Below, one piece after another: positions 18,811 through 27,076 of a stretch of 64,000 nt of DNA; positions within the stretch are counted from its first letter, which is position 1; each line of letters opens with the position of its first letter. Origin of the DNA: Rhizobium deserti (GTDB lineage: Bacteria > Pseudomonadota > Alphaproteobacteria > Rhizobiales > Rhizobiaceae); contig NZ_SMTL01000002.1 in the NCBI RefSeq assembly GCF_004358025.1, positions 558,001 through 622,000 of the forward strand. Reading direction: 5' to 3'. The translations under genes were made by a program, and so were the position numbers. Below the pieces are notes generated by a model, which was not told the DNA's origin, made no database searches, and saw only the letters and a list, made by a program, of their open reading frames with translations.

Positions 18811-18852
18811 AGAGCCACCCGGGAGTCGCACCCGAGTCCTTGTGATGGCTTG
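18811..18852 (-). other. tRNA-half-like stem-loop, unassigned
   Basis: On the minus strand a 7-bp stem (ACTCGGG / CCCGGGT) closes a 7-nt loop TGCGACT that resembles a tRNA T-loop with position 55 changed. An outer AGCCA / TGGCT pairing brings the flanks together with a 7-8 nt bulge. No D-arm or anticodon arm can be folded around it, so it is not a functional tRNA. It could be a degenerate tRNA fragment, a small RNA or chance. Confidence 0.3.
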
Positions 18853-18892
18853 GTCTAGCCGCACCTTGGCGACGCCGCAATAGCGGCCACGA

Positions 18893-18926
18893 AAAAGCCC
18901 GGGCTTGAACTCAAGCCCGGGCTTTT
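18893..18926. terminator. Bidirectional terminator after DUF1236 gene
   Basis: A 16-bp perfect stem: AAAAGCCCGGGCTTGA (18893-18908) and TCAAGCCCGGGCTTTT (18911-18926) with a 2-nt gap, in practice a GAAC-type tetraloop. On the minus strand it is 18 bp after the DUF1236 stop. Confidence 0.9.
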
Positions 18927-18944
18927 AAACTGCTGCCGATCAAA

Positions 18945-19271
18945 TCAATCCAGAACCTGGATCACGGCACGAGTCTGCGGGTTGACGATCACCCGGCGCT
19001 CGTTGACGACCGTGTAGGCATAGTCGTTGTAACCGTCGACCGTGCGGACCTCAACTGTTTCCGGCAGGGTGGCGCCGACGACAACATCGCCCTGGTAGGC
19101 GACGGACGGAACCTGCTGCTGCATGACATAGGTGCGAACCTGGCCCGGCATGACGACAGTTGTACCGCTGACCACGGGAGCCGGCTCCTGCACGATCACC
19201 GTGCTCTGCGCCAAGGCCGCGCCCGAAAGGGCGATGAAAGCGGCCGAAGCGGCCAGTAGTGTCTTACGCAT
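18945..19271 (-). CDS. DUF1236-domain exported protein
   Basis: A 108-residue protein with a Sec signal peptide (residues 1-22, MRKTLLAASAAF start, cleavage near ALAQ). The C-terminal half matches the DUF1236 pattern: LPETVEVRTVDGY, then YAYTVVNERRVIVNPQTRAVIQVLD in two adjoining blocks at about residues 84-108. The family is common in Rhizobiales and of unknown function, presumably periplasmic. The ATG at 19271 is chosen because it starts the signal peptide. It lies 104 bp after aspS on the same strand; a hairpin in that gap suggests separate transcription. It ends at a strong terminator. Confidence 0.85.
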   Translation of the reverse strand: MRKTLLAASAAFIALSGAALAQSTVIVQEPAPVVSGTTVVMPGQVRTYVMQQQVPSVAYQGDVVVGATLPETVEVRTVDGYNDYAYTVVNERRVIVNPQTRAVIQVLD

Positions 19272-19321
19272 AAAATTTCTCCCTATGCTTTGCTGCCCTA
19301 ACAACACAAGCGGAAGAAGAT

Positions 19322-19361
19322 GGTTCCGGGCCGCTTCTCGCAAAGAAGGCAGACCGGAACC
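19322..19361. terminator. Stem-loop downstream of aspS
   Basis: Outer arms GGTTCCGG (19322-19329) and CCGGAACC (19354-19361) with an inner CTTCT / AGAAG pairing form a long hairpin 15 bp after the aspS stop. There is no T run on the minus strand, so it may act as an RNA 3' end stabiliser rather than a classical terminator. Confidence 0.4.
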
Positions 19362-19375
19362 CGTAGGCGCTACTG

Positions 19376-21166
19376 TCAGTCCTTCTTGACCGGCGGGATC
19401 GGACGGATGGCAAGCTCGCGCAGCTGCGTCGGGGTCGCCTCGGAAGGTGCGCCCATGAGGAGATCCTGCGCCTGCTGGTTCATCGGGAAGAGCGTGATCT
19501 CGCGCAGGTTCTTGGCACCGGTCAGCAGCATGACGATCCGGTCGACGCCGAAGGCGCAGCCGCCATGCGGAGGCGCGCCATATTGGAAGGCGCGGTACAT
19601 GCCGCCGAAGCGTTCCTCGACATCCGCCTGGCTGAGGCCCACCAACTCAAACGCCTTGACCATGGCTTCCGGTGACTGGTTCCGGATCGAGCCGGAAGCG
19701 ATCTCGAAGCCGTTGCAGACGGCATCATACTGGTAAGCCTTGAGCGACAGCGGATCCTGGCTCTGCAGCGCCTCCAGGCCGCCCTGCGGCATGGAGAAGG
19801 GGTTGTGGGCGAAATCGATCTTCTTGTCTTCTTCGCTCCATTCGTAGAACGGGAAGTCGATGATCCAGCACAGTTCGAACCGATCGCGATCGACAAGATC
19901 CAGGTCTTCGCCTGCCTTGGTGCGTGCTTCGCCTGCGAACTTGTAGAACTTGACCGGCTCGCCGGCGACGAAGAAGGCGGCGTCGCCCGCTTCAAGGCCA
20001 AGCTGCACGCGCAGGGCTTCAGTGCGTTCTTCACCGATGTTCTTGGCAAGCGGGCCGGAACCGCCGACCTTGCCGTCTTCTTCCTTCCAGAAGATATAGC
20101 CCAGGCCCGGCTGACCGAGACTTTGAGCCCAAGCATTCATCCGGTCGCAGAAGGCACGTGACCCACCGGTCTTGGCCGGGATCGCCCAGACTTCGACCTT
20201 CGGATTGGAGGCGATCATGCCCGCGAAGACCTTGAAGCCGGAACCGGCGAAATGCTCGGTCACGGGCTGCATGACGATCGGGTTGCGCAGGTCTGGCTTG
20301 TCGGAGCCGTATTTGCGGATCGCTTCGTCATAGGGAATGCGCGGCCATTCCTTGGTGACCGGCTTGCCCTCGGCGAATTCCTCGAAGATCGAGGTCATCA
20401 TCGGCCCCATCGTATCCCAGACGTCTTCCTGGGTGACGAAGCTCATTTCGAGGTCGAGCTGATAGAATTCGCCCGGCAGGCGGTCGGCACGCGGATCTTC
20501 GTCGCGGAAGCAGGGGGCGATCTGGAAATAGCGGTCAAAACCGGCGACCATGAGAAGCTGCTTGTACTGCTGCGGCGCCTGCGGCAGCGCAAAGAACTTG
20601 CCGGGATGGATACGGCTCGGCACCAGGAAGTCGCGGGCGCCTTCCGGCGAGGAAGCCGTCAGGATCGGCGTCGAATATTCCGTAAAGCCGGCACTGCCCA
20701 TTTCGCGGCGCATGGCCGAGATGACCTGGGTGCGCTTGACGATGTTCTTGTGCAGCGTGTCGCGGCGCAGATCGAGGAAGCGGTAGCGCAGGCGAATGTC
20801 TTCGGGATATTCCGGCTCGCCGAAGACCGGCAGCGGAAGTTCCTTCGCCTCGGACAGGACCTCGATCTCCAGCGCGTAGAGCTCGATCTCACCGGTCGCC
20901 ATGGCTTTGTTGACCGTCTCTTCCGAACGGGCCTTGACGCGCCCGTCGATGCGGATCACCCACTCGCCGCGCACCGTTTCGGCAACCTTGAAGGCGGGGC
21001 TGTCCGGATCGGCAACCACTTGCGTCATACCGTAATGGTCGCGCAGGTCGATGAAAAGCACGCCGCCGTGATCTCGTACGCGGTGCACCCAGCCGGACAG
21101 GCGGACGGTCGAGCCGACATCGGACTTGCGAAGGGCGGCACAGGTGTGGCTGCGGTAAAGATGCAT
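19376..21166 (-). CDS. aspS: Aspartyl-tRNA synthetase
   Basis: Class II synthetase charging tRNA(Asp), and probably tRNA(Asn), with aspartate. The 596-residue protein has the N-terminal OB-fold anticodon domain (1-110), the class II core with motif 2 ([20 protein letters not shown], near residues 218-237), a GAD insertion domain about 290-420, and motif 3 near the end ([14 protein letters not shown]). H33 in RDHGG is the residue reported to go with the non-discriminating type, which fits genomes using GatCAB. The ATG at 21166 gives the standard start [10 protein letters not shown] perfect CTTGAC at about 21269 on the minus strand may be its -35, but the -10 is unclear. Confidence 0.97.
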   Translation of the reverse strand: MHLYRSHTCAALRKSDVGSTVRLSGWVHRVRDHGGVLFIDLRDHYGMTQVVADPDSPAFKVAETVRGEWVIRIDGRVKARSEETVNKAMATGEIELYALEIEVLSEAKELPLPVFGEPEYPEDIRLRYRFLDLRRDTLHKNIVKRTQVISAMRREMGSAGFTEYSTPILTASSPEGARDFLVPSRIHPGKFFALPQAPQQYKQLLMVAGFDRYFQIAPCFRDEDPRADRLPGEFYQLDLEMSFVTQEDVWDTMGPMMTSIFEEFAEGKPVTKEWPRIPYDEAIRKYGSDKPDLRNPIVMQPVTEHFAGSGFKVFAGMIASNPKVEVWAIPAKTGGSRAFCDRMNAWAQSLGQPGLGYIFWKEEDGKVGGSGPLAKNIGEERTEALRVQLGLEAGDAAFFVAGEPVKFYKFAGEARTKAGEDLDLVDRDRFELCWIIDFPFYEWSEEDKKIDFAHNPFSMPQGGLEALQSQDPLSLKAYQYDAVCNGFEIASGSIRNQSPEAMVKAFELVGLSQADVEERFGGMYRAFQYGAPPHGGCAFGVDRIVMLLTGAKNLREITLFPMNQQAQDLLMGAPSEATPTQLRELAIRPIPPVKKD

Positions 21167-21394
21167 TTTGGTATCCTGAACTGGGGTGCCTGTTGCGGCC
21201 CGCCGCACGCAAACAGGTGCCGGCCGGCTCAAGCAAAATCGGCGCGAAAAGCGCATGACGGGCCTGCTTTGTCAAGACTTGTCGCGGTTTGTCGCATCGA
21301 CGGCTCCCTTTCGATGGTTTTTGCGCGTAGAGCTTCTTAAACACATGCCGCCTTCTCCGGCGGCACAGCATCCTCGTGCATCCGCGAAGTTACG

Positions 21395-22631
21395 ATGAGC
21401 CATATCCGCCTACTGATTCCCCTTCTCGTTACGGCCGGCATCCTGATCGGCGGCAACGGCCTCCAGGGCACCTACATTGCATTGCGCGGCTCATCGGAAG
21501 GATTTTCGCCCTCCGTCATCGGCATGATCGGCGCGGGCTACAGCGTCGGTTTTGCCATCGGCTGCATTTATGTGACACGCCTCCTGCGGCGCATCGGACA
21601 TATCCGGACGTTCTCGACAATGGCTGCCGTCAGCGCATCGGCATCGATCGGCATGTCGATGATCGTCGATCCGACCTTCTGGTTCGCCATGCGCTTTGTG
21701 ATCGGCATTGCCATCGCAAGTCTATTTGCCACGGTGGAAAGCTGGATCAATGCCAAGGTCACCAATGCCAACCGCGCGCGCGCTCTCCATTTATCGCTTC
21801 GTCGACCTGGGCTCGGTGACCGTCGCGCAATACATCATTCCGACCGTCGGCATCGAGGGACCGATCATCTTCAACATCATCGCGATTGCCCTGACGCTGT
21901 CGCTGGTGCCGATCTCGGTTGCCGACAAGTCGAGTCCTGCGCCGCCGGAAGCCATCGCCTTCGATCTGAGGGCCGTGTGGCGGATTTCGCCGCTGGCGGT
22001 GGTCGGCGTCGTGGCGGTCGGTCTCAGCATGGCCGCTTTCCGCAATATCGGGCCGATCTATGCCAAGGAACTCGGCATGAGCATTACCTCGATCGCCACC
22101 TTCATGAGCGCCGGCATTATCGGCGGGGTCGTGCTGCAATATCCGCTGGGCATCTATTCCGACAAGCTCGACCGCCGCCGCGTCATCCTGTGGACGACGG
22201 TCGGCTCGATCGTCACCGGCGCCTATCTCACCTTCGGCGCCGGCACCAGCGAGACCGCCAATATCGTCGGCGTTTTCCTGTTCGGCGCCTTTTCCATGCC
22301 GCTCTATTCGCTATGCTCGGCGCACGGCAATGATTATGCAAAGCCGGGAGAACATGCGCTTGTCTCGGCAGGCCTGCTGTTCTTCTGGTCGGTAGGAGCC
22401 ACCGCCGGTCCGCTGCTTGCCTCCACGCTGCTCGAATATTACGGCCCCCGCGCCTTCTTCCTTTATACCTCGTTCATCTTTGCCGGCTTCCTGCTCTTCA
22501 CGATCCACCGGATGAAGGCGCGTGCCTCGGTTCCGCCGGCGCAACGCAAATGGCGTTTTCGCCCGCTGCTGCGCACTTCCGCCTATTTCAACCGGCTTGC
22601 CGCACCGGCGGATAAGGACGATGCCAAGTGA
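21395..22631 (+). pseudogene. MFS transporter with a frameshift at a CG repeat
   Basis: Two overlapping frames encode the halves of one MFS permease of about 412 residues. The first frame, from ATG 21395, gives the N-terminal domain to about ESWINAKVTNANRARAL. The second continues with SIYRFVDLGSVTVAQY and the C-terminal six helices to the stop at 22631. The junction is a run of five CG units (21773-21782). Six units would restore the frame, so two bases appear to be missing. In the YcaD/MFS family the sequence after NxxRxR is normally continuous with S-x-Y. Either the gene is broken, it is switched by repeat slippage, or the assembly has an error. Confidence 0.8.
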
Positions 22632-22706
22632 AAGCCCGCTTGCGGCATATTGACTTATGCGGCGGGAAGGAGAAGGAAGGTTGATTACCTCCACGTGAAT
22701 GACACA

Positions 22707-23852
22707 ATGATCCAAACGACCGCCGCACTCGAAGAAGCCTGCATCAAGCTCGCTCAATCAGACTTCATCACTATCGATACGGAATTCCTTCGGGAAACCA
22801 CCTTCTGGCCTCAGCTCTGCCTGATCCAGATGGCGAGCCCGACCGTCGAAGTCTTGGTTGATCCCTTGGCCAAGGGCCTGGACCTGACGCCTTTCTTCGA
22901 GTTGATGGCGAACCCGGCAGTGATCAAGGTCTTTCATGCCGCGCGCCAGGATATCGAGATCGTCTACCATCTCGGCAATCTGGTGCCGCATCCGATCTTC
23001 GACACGCAGGTTGCCGCCATGGTCTGCGGTTTCGGGGATTCGGTATCCTACGACCAGCTCGTCAGCCGCATCAAGAATGTCCAGATCGACAAATCCTCGC
23101 GTTTTACCGACTGGAGCCACCGGCCGCTGTCCGACAAGCAGCTGGACTATGCGCTCGCCGACGTGACCCATTTGCGGGACGTCTACCTGTTCCTCAAGCA
23201 GAAGCTGGAAGAGGAAGGCCGAGCCCTGTGGCTGACGGAAGAAATGGCGGTGCTGGAATCGCCCCAAACCTATGACATGCATCCTGACGATGCCTGGCTG
23301 CGGTTGAGATCGCGGCTGAGGAAGCCACAGGAGCTTGCCGTTTTGAAGACGGTCGCCGCGTGGCGCGAACGCGAAGCGCGCAGCCGCAACGTGCCCCGTT
23401 CACGCGTGCTGAAGGACGATGCGATCTATGAAATTGCTCAGCAGCAGCCCAAGGATACGGAAGCCATGGGACGCCTGAGAACCGTGCCGAAAGGATGGGA
23501 GCGTTCCGCCTCCGGTGCGGCGATCATCGAAGCGGTCAATGCAGCCCTGGCGCTTCCCAAGGCGGACATGCCGCAAGCGCCCAAGCACGTGCATGTACCG
23601 GAAGGAACGGCTGCCGCCGTCGAACTCCTGAAAGTGCTGCTGAAGCTGATTTCGGACAAGGAAGGTGTAGCCGCAAAGGTCATCGCCAATACCGACGATC
23701 TCGAAAGGATTGCCGCAGAAGGCGAAAGCGCAGAAGTGGCAGCCTTGTCCGGCTGGCGTCGCGACCTGTTCGGCGACACGGCCCTGAAGCTGATCGGCGG
23801 CGGCGTGGCGCTGCGCTTCGTCAACAAGAAGGTGGAAGCGGTCGAGCTTTAG
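22707..23852 (+). CDS. rnd: Ribonuclease D
   Basis: 3'-5' exoribonuclease of the DEDD family used in tRNA and stable RNA maturation. The 381-residue protein shows all exonuclease motifs: D24 and E26 (ITIDTEF), D82 (AARQDIEIVYHLG), and Y148/D152 (YALADVTHL). An HRDC domain lies at about residues 205-290 and a further C-terminal helical region follows. The ATG at 22707 is used; a GTG 12 bp upstream is possible. It follows the broken MFS gene by 75 bp on the same strand. Its stop is 4 bp from the stop of the convergent toxin gene. Confidence 0.95.
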   Translation: MIQTTAALEEACIKLAQSDFITIDTEFLRETTFWPQLCLIQMASPTVEVLVDPLAKGLDLTPFFELMANPAVIKVFHAARQDIEIVYHLGNLVPHPIFDTQVAAMVCGFGDSVSYDQLVSRIKNVQIDKSSRFTDWSHRPLSDKQLDYALADVTHLRDVYLFLKQKLEEEGRALWLTEEMAVLESPQTYDMHPDDAWLRLRSRLRKPQELAVLKTVAAWREREARSRNVPRSRVLKDDAIYEIAQQQPKDTEAMGRLRTVPKGWERSASGAAIIEAVNAALALPKADMPQAPKHVHVPEGTAAAVELLKVLLKLISDKEGVAAKVIANTDDLERIAAEGESAEVAALSGWRRDLFGDTALKLIGGGVALRFVNKKVEAVEL

Positions 23853-23856
23853 CGCT

Positions 23857-24276
23857 TCACAGTTTCCACGGATCGATAACCGGGACTCCGGCCGCTTCGA
23901 ATGGCGCGGTATCGCGGGTGGCGACGGTCAGCCCGTTGACTTCAGCGATCGCTGCGATCTGGCCGTCGGCAATTAGGATAGACTTTCCTCTGGCGCGAGC
24001 CGCGGCAACAATGCGGCCGTAGGCATAGGCTGCTTGTTCGTCGAAAGGAAGGACACGGTCGGTGAACTGATAGGCGAAAATGTCTTTCATAAGCAATCGG
24101 AGCCGGGACTTGCGGTTGCCTTCAGGCAGCTTCTCGATGCCGTAGACAATTTCGCCCAAACTGATGGCCGGCGCGTACAGCCTCTCCTTAACCTGAAGAT
24201 CCAGCCAATCTTCTACAGCTCGGTGACGATCATCCTTCATCAATTCAGAAATGACATTCGTGTCGACGAGTATCAT
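23857..24276 (-). CDS. PIN-domain toxin, VapC/FitB type
   Basis: A 139-residue PIN-domain ribonuclease, the toxin of a type II toxin-antitoxin pair. The four acidic catalytic residues are in place: D5 (VDTNVISELM), E42, D104 (LIADGQIAA) and D122 (ATRDTAPF). The overall pattern (VISELMK...ISLGEIVYGIEKLP) is closest to the FitB branch. Its ATG overlaps the antitoxin stop by 4 bp (ATGA), indicating coupled translation. The target RNA is unknown; FitB/VapC toxins usually cut tRNA or rRNA. Confidence 0.92.
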   Translation of the reverse strand: MILVDTNVISELMKDDRHRAVEDWLDLQVKERLYAPAISLGEIVYGIEKLPEGNRKSRLRLLMKDIFAYQFTDRVLPFDEQAAYAYGRIVAAARARGKSILIADGQIAAIAEVNGLTVATRDTAPFEAAGVPVIDPWKL

Positions 24277-24548
24277 TCGAAAGAAGGGCCTCTTGCCAGC
24301 GTCTGGTCGCGAGAGAAATCGATATCCTCTAGTTCCGGATACTGATCCCTGAGCTGACGCAAAGCCGTTCCCAAGCCGACCGTCGGCTTCGTCTTCTGCC
24401 CACCCGCCTTGCCAGCTTCCGCGACAGTCAAAGCATCCTGCAAAATATGCTGCGCCTCTACCTCTGCGGTGGTCCCATGTTCGGCCGCACGCGCCTCGAG
24501 TGCACGGCTGGCTTCATCGGACAGATTTCGTATCGTGATGGCATTCAT
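24273..24548 (-). CDS. FitA-type ribbon-helix-helix antitoxin
   Basis: A 91-residue antitoxin. The N-terminal part MNAITIRNLSDEASRALEAR looks like the beta strand and helices of an RHH DNA-binding fold (residues 1-50). The C-terminal part, acidic and aromatic (YPELEDIDFSRD), should wrap the toxin active site. The second of two adjacent ATGs is preferred (24548), being 8 nt after GGAG. A near-consensus promoter lies just upstream at 24582-24610. The operon antitoxin-toxin is presumably autoregulated. Confidence 0.87.
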   Translation of the reverse strand: MNAITIRNLSDEASRALEARAAEHGTTAEVEAQHILQDALTVAEAGKAGGQKTKPTVGLGTALRQLRDQYPELEDIDFSRDQTLARGPSFE

Positions 24549-24581
24549 CATCGCATCTCCGATCTGCTAGTCTCGCCGAGA

Positions 24582-24610
24582 ATGATACGTCCTGCCCGTC
24601 CCGTTTTCAA
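24582..24610 (-). promoter_or_regulatory. Promoter of the FitAB-type toxin-antitoxin operon
   Basis: On the minus strand TTGAAA (24610-24605) and TATCAT (24587-24582) are spaced by 17 bp, matching TTGACA / TATAAT at 5 of 6 positions each. The transcript would start about 25 nt before the antitoxin ATG. The same bases contain an ATG at 24582 in the frame of the divergent DUF2891 gene, which is therefore a poor start for that gene. Confidence 0.7.
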
Positions 24611-24623
24611 CGCGAGTTCCTTC

Positions 24624-25628
24624 ATGCACAATGCCCTGACGCCTGAGACCGCCCAGCATTTCGCAATGATCGCGCTCGGCCATGTGAGGCGGGAATATCC
24701 CTACAAGCCGGGCCATGTCCTGGCGGGACCCGAACATGCCAGGACGCCGAGCCAGCTTCACCCGATCTTTCACGGCAGCTTCGATTGGCATTCCTGCGTG
24801 CACGGTTATTGGATGCTGGCGCGTCTTCTGCGGAACTTCCCCGCCATGGAAGCCGCTCCTTCGATCCGAAAATTACTCGACGAGATGCTGGTGGCGGACA
24901 AGGTTGCCGGCGAATGCGCCATGCTGGCTCATCCGCTGGAGCGTGGCTTCGAGCGCCCCTATGGCTGGGGCTGGCTGTTGAAGCTGGCGTCGGAGCTCAA
25001 AGACCTGGAAGGCGGACGCTGGTTCGCCAACCTTCAGCCGCTTACGGATATCTTCGTTGACCGCTTCATGGAGTTTCTTCCCATTGCCACCTATCCGGTT
25101 CGCGTCGGCACCCATTACAACACCGCCTTCGCGACCCGGCTCGCGGCTGACTATGCCGAGGCTACGGACGATGAGCGCCTGATGGCATTGCTGACAGACA
25201 CATGCCTTTGCTGGTATGGCAAGGACGAAGCCTGCCCCGCCTGGGGCGAACCATCCGGAGACGATTTCCTGTCGTCGACGCTGATCGAAGCGGAATGCAT
25301 GCGCAGGCTGATGCCAGCGGAAAGCTTCCCCCCATGGTTCGATCGCTTCCTGCCCGAGATCATGGCGCAGAAGCCGGAAACGCTCTTCGTGCCCGCTTCG
25401 GTTTCGGATCGATCGGACGGCAAGATCGCCCATCTCGACGGGCTCAGTTTTTCTCGGGCCTGGTGCTGGCGATCGCTTGCCAAGGCGCTGCCGGAAACGG
25501 ATCCGCGGCGAGCCGTTATGGAGAAAGCCGCAGCGGATCACCTGGAAAGCGCATTACCCCATGTGGCTGGAGATTATATGGGCGAGCATTGGCTGGCGAG
25601 TTTTGCCGTGCTGGCGCTGGAGGCGTAG
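24624..25628 (+). CDS. DUF2891-family protein
   Basis: A 334-residue soluble protein of the DUF2891 family, function unknown. The family landmarks are visible: REYPYKPGHVL near residue 18, HPIFHGSFDWHSCVHGYW near 46-63 and GTHYNTAFA near 158. The repeated Trp/His-rich helices suggest an alpha/alpha-toroid fold like some sugar-processing enzymes (inference). The ATG at 24624 (MHNALTPETAQ) gives the usual N-terminus. An in-frame ATG at 24582 would place the start inside the -10 of the divergent antitoxin promoter. It shares the 75-bp intergenic region with the FitAB-type operon. Confidence 0.82.
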   Translation: MHNALTPETAQHFAMIALGHVRREYPYKPGHVLAGPEHARTPSQLHPIFHGSFDWHSCVHGYWMLARLLRNFPAMEAAPSIRKLLDEMLVADKVAGECAMLAHPLERGFERPYGWGWLLKLASELKDLEGGRWFANLQPLTDIFVDRFMEFLPIATYPVRVGTHYNTAFATRLAADYAEATDDERLMALLTDTCLCWYGKDEACPAWGEPSGDDFLSSTLIEAECMRRLMPAESFPPWFDRFLPEIMAQKPETLFVPASVSDRSDGKIAHLDGLSFSRAWCWRSLAKALPETDPRRAVMEKAAADHLESALPHVAGDYMGEHWLASFAVLALEA

Positions 25629-25634
25629 CACCGG

Positions 25635-26042
25635 TCAGGCGTGCATTCTGGCGCCCTTAGTAATCTTGTCGGCGATCTTCTTGTCCGCCCGCAGGGCAAT
25701 GCCCACCAGCTTCGCATCATCCGGCGAAAACTGCGCGAACACGTCGCGATTAGCGGCGTCATGGCCGGTCGAAAACATTTCTTCGATATAGGCTGAACTC
25801 GTCACCTGACGCTCAAGCGAGCGCCGGTGGATGGTGCGCAGCGTTTCCTGATCGGCAGACAGAACCACGATGGGCTGGATCGTCATCGGATGATAGACAT
25901 TGCCGGCTGCATCCCGATATGGTTGGCCGACAATGGCCGGATTGCCGGCGATAATGCCGCTTGTCAGGAAGGCGGTGACGTTCAGCTCCTGCCAAGGAGC
26001 AAGGTCATCGCGAAGAACGATCGCGATCTTGGTGTCGAACAT
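25635..26042 (-). CDS. DUF2000-family protein
   Basis: A 135-residue protein of the DUF2000 family: start MFDTKIAIVLRDDLAPWQELNV in two blocks, then GNPAIVGQPYRDAAGNVYHPM, also split, near residues 33-54. The fold is thought to be related to peptidyl-tRNA hydrolase II, but no function is known. The ATG at 26042 has GGAG 9 nt upstream; another ATG at 26057 is in frame. It is divergent from an AraC-family gene and the two start codons share bases (CATG). DUF2000 genes are often paired with AraC regulators, so the regulator probably controls it (inference). Confidence 0.82.
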   Translation of the reverse strand: MFDTKIAIVLRDDLAPWQELNVTAFLTSGIIAGNPAIVGQPYRDAAGNVYHPMTIQPIVVLSADQETLRTIHRRSLERQVTSSAYIEEMFSTGHDAANRDVFAQFSPDDAKLVGIALRADKKIADKITKGARMHA

Positions 26043-26931
26043 GAAGAAAAACTCCATCCAGGGTTATGCGGGAACACGTGGCATAAAGGCAGCCACCCCT
26101 GCTGGTCTTGAACGTTCTTGCGAGGCCGCCGCAACTGACGGAATTGTTCAGGCGCCGGCCACCTCGAGTATCGAGCGGATCGAAGCCCGCTTTCACGGTC
26201 AGGGCTTCGAGCCGCACCGGCACGACACCTATGCAATCGGCGTGACGCTGGCGGGGGTCCAAACCTTTCATTATCGAGGCTCTACCCGCGCCAGCCTGCC
26301 CGGCAAGGTGATCGTGCTGCATCCGGACGAATTGCACGACGGATCGGCAGGCACGGACGATGGGCTTCGCTACCGCATGCTCTACCTGCCGCCGGAACGG
26401 CTGATCGAGGCAACCGGCAGTGCCAGCCTGCCCTTCGTGCGCGATCCGGTGCTGGCCGACGACGAATTCCGACAATGCCTGGCCGAAGCGCTCGACGATC
26501 TCGAGGCCGAACCTCAAGACCTGCTGATGGACGACCTCATCGCTCGGCTATCCAGCAGCATTTGGCGGCATGCGGACGTTCGTGACCCCGCCAGCAGTAG
26601 CAGCCTTGCCCGCGAAGCTGTGCTGCGCTGTCGTGACTATCTGCAGGACAACTGCTCGCGGCTGGTTTCCTCGCAAGAGCTGGAAGCGGTGAGCGGGCTC
26701 GACCGGTATACGACGGCAAGGCAGTTCCGGAGGCTTCTCGGAACCAGCCCGCATCGCTATCTCCTCATGCGCCGGCTTGACCGCAGCAAGGCGTTGATGG
26801 CAGCCGGCAGCAGCCTTGCCGACGTCGCCGCGGATGCAGGCTTTGCCGATCAGGCGCACTTCACCCGCCACTTCAAGAAGACCTTCGGCATGCCCCCTGG
26901 CCGCTGGATGGCACTGACGAAAGCCGTCTAA
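26041..26931 (+). CDS. AraC-family transcriptional regulator
   Basis: A regulator of about 296 residues. The N-terminal AraC-type cupin has the metal/ligand-loop pattern FEPHRHDTYAIGVT (near residues 58-71) and VIVLHPDELHDG. The C-terminal domain, about 190-290, carries two helix-turn-helix motifs, ending with the family signature DVAADAGFADQAHFTRHFKKTFG. The start is uncertain. The ATG at 26041 overlaps the start codon of the divergent DUF2000 gene and has no good ribosome site, and the first 45 residues have no family counterpart. A shorter product from a non-ATG start is possible. Confidence 0.85.
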   Translation: MKKNSIQGYAGTRGIKAATPAGLERSCEAAATDGIVQAPATSSIERIEARFHGQGFEPHRHDTYAIGVTLAGVQTFHYRGSTRASLPGKVIVLHPDELHDGSAGTDDGLRYRMLYLPPERLIEATGSASLPFVRDPVLADDEFRQCLAEALDDLEAEPQDLLMDDLIARLSSSIWRHADVRDPASSSSLAREAVLRCRDYLQDNCSRLVSSQELEAVSGLDRYTTARQFRRLLGTSPHRYLLMRRLDRSKALMAAGSSLADVAADAGFADQAHFTRHFKKTFGMPPGRWMALTKAV

Positions 26932-26945
26932 CGGCTTCATTAGCG

Positions 26946-27011
26946 TGTCAAATTTTCATCATCAAAGCTTCATCCAAGCTTCAAGCTTCCATCAACCAGC
27001 CGTCATCTGAT
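26946..27011 (+). promoter_or_regulatory. Six 11-bp direct repeats, candidate PhoB array
   Basis: Six consecutive 11-bp units begin at 26946, 26957, 26968, 26979, 26990 and 27001. Each has TCA at its third to fifth base: TGTCA, CATCA, CTTCA, CTTCA, CATCA, CGTCA. Head-to-tail TGTCA-type half-sites at 11-bp spacing are the binding pattern of PhoB. The array ends 65 bp before the phytase-like gene. The exact six-fold TCA phase is seen directly; PhoB binding is inference. The half-sites are degenerate except the first and last. Confidence 0.65.
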
Positions 27012-27076
27012 CCGCCTAAGCGGTTGGCGTCCCATACGTGCCGACGACCAAGGCATGCCAACCCACAGGTGACTTG

